64,000 nt of DNA, from positions 62,001-126,000 of the forward strand of contig JACYLQ010000033.1 of NCBI GenBank assembly GCA_015272395.1. Reading direction: 5' to 3'. How positions within the stretch are numbered: position 1 is the stretch's first letter; every line of letters starts with the position of its first letter. The stretch comes from Calothrix sp. C42_A2020_038. Lineage in GTDB: Bacteria; Cyanobacteriota; Cyanobacteriia; Cyanobacteriales; Nostocaceae. This document shows, piece by piece, positions 1-8,933 of this stretch. The notes beneath the pieces are model-generated. The model saw only the letters and a list, made by a program, of their open reading frames with translations, searched no databases and had not been told where the DNA came from. Position numbers and translations under genes: made by a program.

Positions 1-1161
1 TTATGGATAATTTTAATTAGCTTTTTCGTCAGGCTATTTATTATCTTTATTCATGAAGAAACTCGCTTATTTGGAGATTATGATATTTCCGACTATTTAC
101 CATACTTCAATGAATTTAGTAGAATTTGGGATAAGGATTTAATAGGTTATCTTAAACCACATGTTCCTGTGTATACTGTTTTATACCCAGGCTGGATATT
201 TAATATTTTAGGTGAATCTGGATTTTGGGTTATTAGAGTGGCAAATGCTACTTTAGGAGTCGTTATTATTGCACCACTAACATGGTTAAACCAAGTTATT
301 TTTGGTAGACCACTTAAACAGTTTCAAGTATTATTGGTTCTACTTTGGCCTACTTGGTTGCGTTATACAGTTGAGCTTGGACGAGCGGCGCCTAGTGTTT
401 TTGCCGTTGTTCTAGGTGTCTCTGGTATGCTTGCTATACTTAGTTCATCAAGAATTCGTAATACGATACCAGTACACTTTTTCACCTTAGTTGGAGTATT
501 TCTTGGTTTTTTCCTGCGGATACATTATCTTAGCTATTTCATTCCAGTCGCATCAATGGCATTCCTTCGTCAAGTCCAGAAATCGAAAATATCTCCGTAT
601 ATTCGTCCAATTCTTTACTTCATCGGTGTCATAATTACATTAATGGTAACTTTTGCTTTACTAGGGTTATATCAACAATTTGCTCAATTTCGTACAACTA
701 GTTCTGTGTTAGATTCTCCAGAAGATGCTTTAGAGTATGCACAAGCTAGAGAAGATGGTAATTCTGCTTATCTTTTAGGTATTTACCCAAAAAATCTCCT
801 TGATTTATTATGGTATATACCTCTCCATGCTTTTTATTTTATGTTCTCCCCTATGCCCTGGAGTATTCATGGTGCATTTATGGCAGGTAGCTCGCTACAA
901 TCTCTAATTTTATTAATACTGTGTATTAAAGTATGGCGAAAAGGACGAACAGTCATTCAAAGCAATCAACTTTTACAATTATTTTTTGCAACTATTTTGT
1001 TTGTAGCAATAGTTTTTGGTTCAGTAACGAAAAATGCCGGTGGTGCAGAACGGTGGAGGCTACCTTCAACTTTAATGCTTCTAACTACCAGTACCAGTAT
1101 TTTAGCATATTCATCTAAAAAAGAAAATAGCAGGGTATTATCTGATATTTGTGCTTCTTAA
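1..1161 (+). CDS. Partial polytopic membrane protein, GT-C type glycosyltransferase or polysaccharide polymerase
   Basis: The frame is open from the first base of the window, so the true start lies upstream; a GTG at 169 is only an internal in-frame codon. About 386 residues remain, with roughly eight to ten hydrophobic segments. An acidic loop near the beginning (GDYDISDYLPYF) resembles the first periplasmic-loop acidic motif of GT-C glycosyltransferases. The stop codon overlaps the region just before a GT4 gene, so the two are probably co-transcribed. Three further glycosyltransferases follow, which suggests a role in building or polymerising a surface polysaccharide in the inner membrane. 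An O-antigen or EpsG-like polymerase is an alternative. The assignment to envelope glycan synthesis is fairly safe; the exact reaction is not. Confidence 0.6.
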   Translation, partial: LWIILISFFVRLFIIFIHEETRLFGDYDISDYLPYFNEFSRIWDKDLIGYLKPHVPVYTVLYPGWIFNILGESGFWVIRVANATLGVVIIAPLTWLNQVIFGRPLKQFQVLLVLLWPTWLRYTVELGRAAPSVFAVVLGVSGMLAILSSSRIRNTIPVHFFTLVGVFLGFFLRIHYLSYFIPVASMAFLRQVQKSKISPYIRPILYFIGVIITLMVTFALLGLYQQFAQFRTTSSVLDSPEDALEYAQAREDGNSAYLLGIYPKNLLDLLWYIPLHAFYFMFSPMPWSIHGAFMAGSSLQSLILLILCIKVWRKGRTVIQSNQLLQLFFATILFVAIVFGSVTKNAGGAERWRLPSTLMLLTTSTSILAYSSKKENSRVLSDICAS

Positions 1162-1174
1162 TTTGGAGAATTGT

Positions 1175-2299
1175 ATGAAATTAAAAATATTATTTTTATC
1201 TACTAGCTTAGATTTAGGTGGTGCTGATAAAGAAGTAATAAAACTTGGTTTTAATTTAGTAAAAAGGGGATATGAAGTTAAGTTAATTTCAATGACTGCT
1301 TTAGGAATTATGGGATTAGAAGCGCAATCACAAGGTTTAGATGTCACGTCTTTAAATATGCCTAGAGGAATTCCAGATATAAGTGTTATTCCTACATTTA
1401 TAAATATAGTGAAAGATTGGAAACCTCATATTATACATAGTCACATGTTCCATGCTAATATTTTCGCTCGATTGATAAAATTGTTGTCTAATGTTCCAGT
1501 TCTGATTTGTACAGCTCAAAATATAGATGAAAGTCATGGACAAATTTGGCGAAATATTGCCTATAGAATTAGTGATTTTAATTGTAATATAACAACTAAT
1601 GTGAGCCAAGCAGGAATAGAACGTTATATAAAAATGGGTTTAATATCCCGTCATAAAGCTAGATTTATTCCCAACTCAATTAACATTAGTGAATTTTATC
1701 ACTGCTCTGAATTAAGGAATAAAATTCGTCAAGAACTTTCTGTTACAAATCAATTTATTTGGTTGGCTGTAGGTCGATTTAGTGAGCAAAAAGATTATCC
1801 TAATATGATTAGAGCTTTCTCTTCAACTTTAGACAAAATGCCTGAAACTCTACTTTTAATTGCTGGTCAAGGAGAATTAAGAACAGAAGTTGAAAATATA
1901 GTAAAATTATTTTCTTTGGAGTCAAACATAAAATTTTTAGGTCCTCGTCGTGACATATTAGCATTAATGAATGCTGCTGATGGATATTTGATGTCTTCTG
2001 CTTGGGAAGGAATGCCATTAGTTTTATTAGAAGCAGCCGCAACACAATTACCCATTGTCGCCACAGATGTTGGTGGAATAAAAGAGACATTATTAGATGG
2101 TGAAAGTGGATTTTTAGCTCCACCTCAAAATTCAGAAGCACTTGCAATCGTAATGCAAAAGTTAATGAAAATGTCAGATAAAGAAAGATTGGAAATGGGA
2201 AAACGGGGGAGGAAATATATTGTTTCTAAATATAGTACAGAAAAAATCATTAAAAAATGGGAAGATTTATATTTTGAACTACTAGAGAAGAATAAATAA
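1175..2299 (+). CDS. Glycosyltransferase family 4 (GT-B fold)
   Basis: This 374-residue protein has the two Rossmann-like halves of GT4 enzymes. The N-terminal half begins KILFLSTSLDLGGADKEV, with the glycine-rich acceptor-side loop. The C-terminal half carries AVGRFSEQKDYPN, the nucleotide-sugar region, and the E-x7-E type motif in SSAWEGMPLVLLEAA. ATG 1175 is preferred over an upstream GTG at 1151 because TTTGGAGAAT sits just before it as a ribosome binding site. It likely transfers a sugar from a nucleotide donor to a lipid-linked glycan on the cytoplasmic face. It follows the membrane protein closely and precedes two more glycosyltransferases. The sugar substrate cannot be read from the sequence. 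Confidence 0.85.
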   Translation: MKLKILFLSTSLDLGGADKEVIKLGFNLVKRGYEVKLISMTALGIMGLEAQSQGLDVTSLNMPRGIPDISVIPTFINIVKDWKPHIIHSHMFHANIFARLIKLLSNVPVLICTAQNIDESHGQIWRNIAYRISDFNCNITTNVSQAGIERYIKMGLISRHKARFIPNSINISEFYHCSELRNKIRQELSVTNQFIWLAVGRFSEQKDYPNMIRAFSSTLDKMPETLLLIAGQGELRTEVENIVKLFSLESNIKFLGPRRDILALMNAADGYLMSSAWEGMPLVLLEAAATQLPIVATDVGGIKETLLDGESGFLAPPQNSEALAIVMQKLMKMSDKERLEMGKRGRKYIVSKYSTEKIIKKWEDLYFELLEKNK

Positions 2300-2412
2300 C
2301 TTTAATATTTTGTGATTTTATATATAAATATTTAAAGATTTAAAGAATATCGTCATTAGTTTATATAGTGAATATCATTGGAATGATTATTGTATAATTT
2401 GGAGTATCATTT

Positions 2413-3234
2413 ATGTCTATAAAAATCTCTGTTGTAACCACTGTCTACAACGGTCAAGAATACTTTGATAAATCTATTCCTAGTATTTTAAACCAAAATT
2501 ACGATAGTTTTGAATGGATAATTGTAGATGATGGTTCTACAGATGCTACACCAGAGCTACTAAATAAAATCGCTACAAAAGATAAACGATTAAAGGTATT
2601 GTATTGTGATAGATTAGGGCGCGCGAAAGCATTAAATCATGCTATTGAGAATGCTCAAGGTCAGTATATAGCTAATCAAGATTTTGATGATATTAGTTAT
2701 CCGGAACGTTTACAACTGCAATTAGAATTTCTAGATTCTCATCCACAAGTTGGTATAGTTGGATGCAACTACCTTGTTGAAGATGAGATTCGTAACCAAC
2801 GCTATATAAGAATGCCTCCCAATAGTCACAAGTTGCTAATGACTAGAATGGCAAAATGTGTTCCCTTTGCTCATACACTTGCCACTTTCAGAAAAGAAGC
2901 ATGGCAACAAGCGGGAGGGTATTCTGAACCAAACGATTTGGTAGACATTCGCTTATGGATTAAAATGGCTAAGTTAGGGTGGCACTTGGGAAGCATTCCT
3001 GTAACTTTAGGTGAACACTTTATTTATTCAAAGAGTTTTTGGCATAAAAATTTTCAATATTCACAACGCCAAAAACACTTATCTAAAGTTCAGTGGCAAG
3101 CTATTAAAGAGCTAGAGTTACCATTGTGGATGGGAATTTATCCACTAGGACGCTATATCTACTGTTACTCACCTAAACAGATTAAATCTTTTCTTCGTCG
3201 TACAGTTGCAGGTTCAAAAGAGCAAGTTATGTAG
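2413..3234 (+). CDS. Glycosyltransferase family 2 (GT-A fold)
   Basis: The 273-residue product opens with ISVVTTVYNGQEYFDKSI and VDDGSTD, the classic N-terminal nucleotide-binding features of GT2 enzymes. NQDFDDISYPERL near residues 93-105 supplies the DxD-like metal and sugar-phosphate site. The C-terminal third (residues 180-273) is less conserved and has no clear transmembrane helix, so it is likely a cytoplasmic or peripheral enzyme. A 113-base gap separates it from the preceding GT4 gene; GGAG lies about ten bases before the ATG. Together with its neighbours it probably assembles an exopolysaccharide or O-antigen-like repeat. Donor and linkage are unknown. Confidence 0.85.
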   Translation: MSIKISVVTTVYNGQEYFDKSIPSILNQNYDSFEWIIVDDGSTDATPELLNKIATKDKRLKVLYCDRLGRAKALNHAIENAQGQYIANQDFDDISYPERLQLQLEFLDSHPQVGIVGCNYLVEDEIRNQRYIRMPPNSHKLLMTRMAKCVPFAHTLATFRKEAWQQAGGYSEPNDLVDIRLWIKMAKLGWHLGSIPVTLGEHFIYSKSFWHKNFQYSQRQKHLSKVQWQAIKELELPLWMGIYPLGRYIYCYSPKQIKSFLRRTVAGSKEQVM

Positions 3235-3521
3235 CAACCAAAATTAATGTTATTTGGTTATTCATTAGTTGTTATACTAAAAACGTTTATAAATTAGCTC
3301 ATATCCCTTGCTGGACACGAAAGGCAACTTTTAATCTTGATATTGTAGCTTTTTCGAGAAAATCTAGATTTTAACTGCCTGAAGCACTGATTTTAAAGGC
3401 AAATCTTTAATTGGAGTTTAGTCGTAGCATAACATCTACGGAAGAACCTGTTATTCTCCCATATGTAAATTAGTATTGTAAGCTTAAATATCTGAATATT
3501 ATTCTTTTTATATCTACAATA

Positions 3522-4712
3522 ATGATGAAAAAAAAAATCTTACACTTAATTACCCACTTAGGTATTGGCGGCGCACAAGATAATACTCTTTTAACAGTTG
3601 AGAAATGCGATCGTACTCGTTTTGATGTTCACCTTGCCTCTAATCCAAATGGAAAATGGATTAATCGTGCTAAAGAAACAACACCAAATTTTCATTCTAT
3701 CCCAAATCTAGTTCATCCTATTCATCCTTTTAAAGACGCACTATCTATTCTAGATTTAGTAAGGCTTTTTCGGCAGGAACAATTTGATATAGTACATACT
3801 CATAGTACAAAAGCAGGCATTGTAGGACGCTGGGCTGCACATCTTGCAAAAGTTCCTGTGATTGTTCACACAATTCATGGTTTTGCTTTCCATGATTTTA
3901 TGCCAGCTTGGAAGCGTCAACTTTACATTAATTTAGAACTTTGCGCTACACCGTGTACCGACTTTTTTATTACTGTGAGTGAATTGAATCGAAAGGAGGC
4001 AATCGACCTTAATATTGTTAAATATGAAAATTCCCAAACAGTTTATAGTGGGATTGATTTTTCTAAACTTGATCGATTTTCAGAACCTTCTCAAACTCGA
4101 CAAAAATTACATATACCAGAAGATTATAAAGTAATTGTTATGGTTGGACGTTTAGATAAACAAAAAGCTCCAAATCTTTTGATTGATGCTTTTAATTTGG
4201 TAGTTGAAAAACTTCCTAAAACTCTTTTATTACTTGTAGGAGATGGTGAACTGAAATATAATCTTCAACAACAAGTGTCTAAATTGGGTATTTCTCAAAA
4301 TGTAAAGTTTTTAGGTTCACGGGAAGACATCCCAGAAATCCTCAAAGTATCTGATATTTTTGCTTTGTCATCACTTTGGGAAGGCTTGGGTCGTGCCATG
4401 ACAGAAGCAATGTTACTAGGTAAACCAGTAGTTGTCCCTAATATATATGGTATTCCCGAAATTGTACATCATAACGAAACAGGTTTACTTTTTGATGCAA
4501 AAAATATTGAACAAATTGCTACACATTTAATACATTTGCTACAACATTCTCAAGAAAGAGAACGACTAGGAAAAAATGCTCAACAACTTACAAGAAAGTT
4601 ATTTGATGCTAATGTAATGGTAGCTCAAATCGAAGAAATTTACACACATTTGCTACAAACTAGAATTTGTACAAAAAACGAACTTAACAATTCTAATTCA
4701 GTCTTGAAATAA
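3522..4712 (+). CDS. Glycosyltransferase family 4 (GT-B fold)
   Basis: A 396-residue GT4 enzyme. The acceptor-side loop is LGIGGAQDNTLL, HTIHGFAFHDFMPAW lies near residue 118, and the donor-side half has VMVGRLDKQKAPNLLIDAF and SSLWEGLGRAMTEAM, the E-x7-E region. This family includes WcaL/RfaG-like enzymes that use UDP- or GDP-sugars. Two ATG codons are adjacent (3522 and 3525); either could be used. The gene is 287 bases downstream of the GT2 gene, so it may have its own promoter. A stem-loop with a T-rich tail just after the stop looks like its terminator, which would end the glycosyltransferase cluster here. Confidence 0.85.
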   Translation: MMKKKILHLITHLGIGGAQDNTLLTVEKCDRTRFDVHLASNPNGKWINRAKETTPNFHSIPNLVHPIHPFKDALSILDLVRLFRQEQFDIVHTHSTKAGIVGRWAAHLAKVPVIVHTIHGFAFHDFMPAWKRQLYINLELCATPCTDFFITVSELNRKEAIDLNIVKYENSQTVYSGIDFSKLDRFSEPSQTRQKLHIPEDYKVIVMVGRLDKQKAPNLLIDAFNLVVEKLPKTLLLLVGDGELKYNLQQQVSKLGISQNVKFLGSREDIPEILKVSDIFALSSLWEGLGRAMTEAMLLGKPVVVPNIYGIPEIVHHNETGLLFDAKNIEQIATHLIHLLQHSQERERLGKNAQQLTRKLFDANVMVAQIEEIYTHLLQTRICTKNELNNSNSVLK

Positions 4713-4714
4713 GC

Positions 4715-4752
4715 AAAATCAGGTTTCTTATTCTTGCTGATTTTATATTTTA
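4715..4752 (+). terminator. Probable intrinsic terminator after the GT4 gene
   Basis: AAAATCAG (4715-4722) and CTGATTTT (4737-4744) form an 8-base-pair stem with a 14-base loop, followed by a T/A-rich run. It lies directly behind the stop codon at 4712 and faces the convergent PEP-CTERM gene. Confidence 0.6.
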
Positions 4753-4889
4753 CTTCAAGACGTATAAGCTCATAACTATCTTACAAGATGTAAGTATGCT
4801 TAAGTAAAAAATATAATAGGTAAATAGTTGTTAAACCAACCATCTACCTGTCACATCTATTTTTATTCCTTGTCAATATAACTCTTAAA

Positions 4890-5795
4890 CTAAGCCTGCG
4901 CTTTCTTCAGCTTACGTCGCACTCCAAAGGCGCCTGCGACACCCAACATGCCAAGCATTACTGAAGGTTCTGGTACTGCTTGTGAAGTTGGTACTATACC
5001 TTGGAACGAAACTTCGTAGTTACCATTATGGGACATACTGTCATCCGCAGCAACTAGCCCAGAGCGTGTGGCATTGAAGCTATAGAGAAATTGAGACGGT
5101 CCACCATTGTAAGAAACTTTTACAATTTCACTTGCTTGTATTGGGCCAGTTTTAGTTCTAAATGAGTTTATCAATAACTGCTCTTGAACGCTAAGACCTG
5201 CAAATAACAAAGATGTAGCATCAAAATGACCCGCTAGTCCAATTTTGATTTCACCTGTGTTGTCATCTTGGTTGACATAAGAGATATTAGGGTCACTAAA
5301 TCTTTGGTATCCACCATTAATATTAAACTTAGCGAAGGCAGCATTATATATTGCGCTGCCGATAATTCCACCGAAACCATTTGCTGTCAAAGCATCGTTA
5401 AACCATTTCTGAGCAAAAGTCAACCCACCACCAACACTGCTACTCCAGTCAGCCATCGTCAAGCTGCTGAGAGTAATATCTTTGCCGCCAATTTGTCCTG
5501 TCAAAGTAGTATTCTTAGTAAAATCAAAACCTCTCGCTTCACTGCTCGCTGCTAACTCTACGTTTCCACCGGGACTAGCTGCGTTACCATTCAGAGCCTT
5601 CTGTACATTCGCTAAACTATTCTGAACTCTGACAGTGTTGTTACCGTTGACATCATAAACGAAGTAGTCACTGGCATTGCTGCCACCAATACTAATATTA
5701 GTTAAGCTTGCAGCATGAACAGGCGCCGAAACCATAGCATTTGCACTAACAACCATCGAGGCGCCGATTAAAAGTTTTCTAACAGTCTTTTTCAC
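4890..5795 (-). CDS. PEP-CTERM sorting-domain secreted protein
   Basis: The 301-residue protein begins with a signal peptide (charged MKKTVRKLL, hydrophobic core, cleavage expected after VHAAS-like Ala residues near 28). It ends with a PEP-CTERM sorting tail: AVPEPSVMLGMLG, a short hydrophobic stretch, then RRKLKKAQA. Such tails are recognised by the exosortase/EpsH system, which is associated with exopolysaccharide production; that fits the neighbouring glycosyltransferase cluster, although no exosortase is in the window. The body (residues 30-270) is Gly/Asn/Ser-rich and looks beta-structured, with no catalytic motif that I recognise. The gene is convergent with the GT4 gene and has about 950 bases of gene-poor DNA behind its start. 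Confidence 0.8.
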   Translation of the reverse strand: MKKTVRKLLIGASMVVSANAMVSAPVHAASLTNISIGGSNASDYFVYDVNGNNTVRVQNSLANVQKALNGNAASPGGNVELAASSEARGFDFTKNTTLTGQIGGKDITLSSLTMADWSSSVGGGLTFAQKWFNDALTANGFGGIIGSAIYNAAFAKFNINGGYQRFSDPNISYVNQDDNTGEIKIGLAGHFDATSLLFAGLSVQEQLLINSFRTKTGPIQASEIVKVSYNGGPSQFLYSFNATRSGLVAADDSMSHNGNYEVSFQGIVPTSQAVPEPSVMLGMLGVAGAFGVRRKLKKAQA

Positions 5796-6745
5796 GCTAA
5801 GTCTCCGTAAATTTTGAGGTTTAAATGCTGTTTTAAATGTTATAGATACACTGGAATTACATTTAGTCGGCTTAGACTATACAAATACCTAAAAGCACAA
5901 CCAAAATTTTTTAACTAGATGCAGTAGCCTTGGTTACATGTCCAGTTTAAGAAACTTAAGCTTACTAAGGGTAAAGTTCCTGTATATTCTTTCAAGAATT
6001 TTAATAAAAAAAAATAAACCTTTTCCAAGTTATCTCAGAGTAAACACGTATATATCAATTTTATTTTTTACTGAAAAATCTTCTTCCTGCAAAAACCCTT
6101 ACCCAACCCCCACTTTTGCAAGAGAGAGTATATTTGCTCTCCTCTCCTACAAGGATACTGTTGGCCGGGGATAACACCTCACGCTTGAACGATAAATCAG
6201 CTATTTCAGCAGCTATAGGCGCCCCAAACGGTAGCTCAAAAACCCGATTACAACGTTACGGTGAGGGGTCAAACCTACCATTCTCTCTTCTGTATGGGTC
6301 GGGGAAGAGGTTTAAAGATGCAAATGAATTATTAGATATTCACCAACATATCCTCAAATCAGGTTAGGAATGATTTCCTTTGTTTACTATTAACATTTAT
6401 AAAATTTCTATTGTTATTAGCGAAGCACATAATTTGAGTTAATTAATAATGTTTAAGGAAATATAAAGCTATAATCAGATAAGCGAAATTGAAATGTCAT
6501 CTATACATGGAGCTATTACCGAGGCTTTGGGTAGAGAAGTTGGAGGAAAAGCTCTGAAGAACCGTGAAAAGTACGGTCTATAAATATGCACATCAAACAA
6601 ACAATCTCATCCTGAACATTAAAAATCAATTCTAAAAGTCGCCATTTAAACTTTTTTAATTCAATTATTCCTTAACAATTGAAGTAACTGTAAAGTTTTG
6701 TTGACTTGAAAAGTTTAATTCAGGAGATGCACACAGGAGAACACT
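5796..6745. other. Gene-poor stretch with possible decayed sequence
   Basis: No convincing gene is present in these 950 bases. A part near 6110-6310 contains cytosine-rich repeat-like pieces (CTCTCCTCTCC) and an imperfect inverted pair (ACCTCACG near 6175 and CGGTGAGG near 6259). A small reading frame at 6494-6583 could encode 29 residues (MSSIHGAITEALGREVGG and onward), but there is no ribosome binding site or recognisable family. The right part must hold the promoter of the oxidase operon that begins at 6746; an AGGAG-like site lies at 6735-6739. Confidence 0.5.
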
Positions 6746-7243
6746 ATGTTTGAGTTTCTGCAAAAGTTGAATGACCACGGTCTACCATACCCAGACACGA
6801 TTCATCCCATCATTGTTCACTTCGTGATTGCAATGGTACTGTTTGCTTTCGTATGTGACATTATTGGCTACTTTACCAAAAACGCGCGTTTGTTCGAGGT
6901 GAGCTGGTGGAATATGTGTCTTGCTACCGTTGCTGTGTTTGTGGCAATTATTTTTGGTCAGTTTGAAGCAGGGTTAGCACATCCATATGACATAGCACAA
7001 CCTGTATTGAGTGTACACACACTAATTGGTTGGTCACTATCTGGAATCATTGCTGCAATTACAGGTTGGCGATATGTGATTCGTCTCAAAACACCTGAAA
7101 AACTACCAGTTCCTTATCTAGGTGTAGGTATAGTACTTGCTGGCTTAGTATTTTTACAAGTTTTCCTCGGTGATGAACTCGTTTGGATATATGGCTTGCA
7201 CACAGTTCCAGTAGTTGAAGCACTCAAAGAAGGATTACTGTAA
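6746..7243 (+). CDS. DUF2231 membrane protein, first gene of the oxidase operon
   Basis: The 165-residue protein has four hydrophobic segments and the features of DUF2231 proteins: GLPYPDTIHPIIVHFVIAM at the N terminus, with conserved His residues in IHP and VHF, and SVHTLIGW mid-protein. These His pairs could bind haem or a metal; that is an inference. The ATG is preceded by a purine-rich site. Its stop overlaps the start of the next DUF2231 gene in TAATG, indicating translational coupling. DUF2231 genes are known beside cox genes in cyanobacteria, and their role in oxidase assembly or electron transfer has not been settled. Confidence 0.85.
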   Translation: MFEFLQKLNDHGLPYPDTIHPIIVHFVIAMVLFAFVCDIIGYFTKNARLFEVSWWNMCLATVAVFVAIIFGQFEAGLAHPYDIAQPVLSVHTLIGWSLSGIIAAITGWRYVIRLKTPEKLPVPYLGVGIVLAGLVFLQVFLGDELVWIYGLHTVPVVEALKEGLL

Positions 7244-7851
7244 TGGAAACAGGACTGATTGAACAATTACGCGCGCACCTCGGCGCCAATGGTTTACCAT
7301 ATATTATTCCGATTCACCCTAATTTAGTTCACTTAACGCTAGGGTTGTTTATCATCGGTATCACTTTTGATTTTGTCGGTGTACTGTTTCCATATCAACA
7401 ACCAATATTCAAATTCCTAGCACTTCCTGCCAAACAATCTAATTTCTTTGATGTTGGCTGGTATAACATGCTTGGTTCATCCATCATTACATTTTTCACA
7501 GTTGCAGCAGGTTTCTATGAAATGATGTTGGCTGAACCAAATATGGATGTGACAAGTGCATGGGGACTCCACGCAATGGAAACAATGTTATGGCACGGAG
7601 TTGGTGGTGTTTTCTTACTCGCTGTCATGGTTGGTATGACTATCTGGAGAGGTTTACAACGCTTTCGCTGGCGTAAAGATGAAGACCGTCAAGTCCAGTG
7701 GGGTTACTTGTTAGCTGGTCTAGCAATCATGTTTGTTTTATACCTCCACGGTACATTAGGCGCCCAACTTGCCGCAGAATTTGGTGTACATAACACTGCT
7801 GATTCGATATTACGTTCAGGTGGAGATATTCATAAATTGCTGTTAAAGTAG
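7243..7851 (+). CDS. DUF2231 membrane protein, second copy
   Basis: A 202-residue paralogue of the preceding protein. It again starts with the NGLPYIIPIHPNLVHLTLG pattern, so the IHP and VH histidines are kept, and it has four to five transmembrane helices. Conserved histidines also occur in WGLHAMETMLWHG and near the C terminus in EFGVHNTAD. Its ATG shares a base with the upstream stop codon, so the pair is probably translated together, perhaps as a heterodimer. The next gene is the oxidase subunit II gene, 99 bases downstream. Confidence 0.85.
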   Translation: METGLIEQLRAHLGANGLPYIIPIHPNLVHLTLGLFIIGITFDFVGVLFPYQQPIFKFLALPAKQSNFFDVGWYNMLGSSIITFFTVAAGFYEMMLAEPNMDVTSAWGLHAMETMLWHGVGGVFLLAVMVGMTIWRGLQRFRWRKDEDRQVQWGYLLAGLAIMFVLYLHGTLGAQLAAEFGVHNTADSILRSGGDIHKLLLK

Positions 7852-7950
7852 CCTGAACACGGATTAGACGGATGTTACGGGAATGCATCATCCAAAATCC
7901 AAAATCTAAAACCTATTCATTGTCGAAGACAAATCCATAACTGATGGTCT

Positions 7951-8904
7951 ATGAACATCCGTAACTTTTTGACTTTAACTGTAGGTGCGGTTGGTGTAAC
8001 TGCGGCGAGTCTATGGATGGGACAGCAAGCTTATTCTTGGTTCCCACCTCAAGCTACCGCTGAATCGCGTCTCATTGATGATTTGTTTAGTTTTTTAGTT
8101 GTGCTTGCTTCGTTTATTTTCTTTGGTGTCACTGCGGCTCTACTTTATTCGGTGGCATTTCATCGCGCGGCAGAACATGATACTAGTGATGGTCCACCAA
8201 TTGAAGGTAATATCACTCTCGAAGTTGTTTGGACAGCGATTCCTATTGTCTTGGTGATTTGGATTGCTGGTTATAGCTATCAAATCTATGACCAAATGTC
8301 AATTCGCGGACCGATGGAACACCACTTCCATATGCCCATAGCTATGGAGTCAGCATCAGCGGCGCCTTGGGATGGACTCTGGAACAAAAATAAACAACCA
8401 GAAACTTCCGCACCAGCACAAGAAACTGACATTGATATAACTCAACCTATCAATGTGATTGCAAAACAATGGGCTTGGGAGTTTCACTACCCTTACAAAA
8501 ATGTTTCTAGTACTGAACTACATTTACCTGTGAATGAGCGAGTTCACTTGTCACTAGAATCTAAAGACGTTCTCCACGGTTTTTTCGTTCCGGCTTTCCG
8601 AGTTAAACAAGATATCATCCCTAAAAATACAATTGACTTTGAATTTACTCCAACGCGCGAAGGTACTTACCGTCTGATGGACTCACAATTCAGTGGTACA
8701 TACTTCGCCACAATGGAGGCAAATGTTGTTGTTGATTCACTAGAAGATTACAAAGCTTGGCTTAAAAAAGCTGCCAATCAAAAACCGACACCAGCTATAA
8801 ATCAAGCTGCCACTGAATATGCACTTATAAAGGATAGTCCCTTTAAAACTGGTTGGCAAAGCGTTGAACCTGCGGCGCCTCCTATTGTTAATTACCCAGG
8901 ATAA
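7951..8904 (+). CDS. coxB: Cytochrome oxidase subunit II lacking the CuA site (ARTO/quinol-oxidase type)
   Basis: The 317-residue protein has an N-terminal hydrophobic segment, two subunit II transmembrane helices (about residues 45-70 and 90-110), and a periplasmic/lumenal cupredoxin domain (about 165-280) beginning INVIAKQWAWEFHYPY. In CuA-containing subunits the copper loop reads C-x3-C-x3-H-x2-M. Here the aligned segment is DSQFSGTYFATM, so both cysteines and the histidine are gone. The enzyme should therefore not oxidise cytochrome c through CuA and is expected to take electrons from quinol, as in the alternative respiratory terminal oxidase of cyanobacteria. An insertion rich in His and Met (GPMEHHFHMPIAM) lies near residue 120. 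It precedes coxA and coxC. Confidence 0.9.
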   Translation: MNIRNFLTLTVGAVGVTAASLWMGQQAYSWFPPQATAESRLIDDLFSFLVVLASFIFFGVTAALLYSVAFHRAAEHDTSDGPPIEGNITLEVVWTAIPIVLVIWIAGYSYQIYDQMSIRGPMEHHFHMPIAMESASAAPWDGLWNKNKQPETSAPAQETDIDITQPINVIAKQWAWEFHYPYKNVSSTELHLPVNERVHLSLESKDVLHGFFVPAFRVKQDIIPKNTIDFEFTPTREGTYRLMDSQFSGTYFATMEANVVVDSLEDYKAWLKKAANQKPTPAINQAATEYALIKDSPFKTGWQSVEPAAPPIVNYPG

Positions 8905-8933
8905 TCTTCAAATCTCAATACCCTCCAACAAAT

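Noticed and set aside
6175-6275. Integron attC site
   Set aside because: The imperfect palindrome lacks proper RYYYAAC and GTTRRRY core sites.
6116-6367. 83-codon plus-strand frame upstream of the oxidase operon
   Set aside because: No ribosome binding site, no recognisable family, and it runs through repeat-like cytosine-rich sequence.
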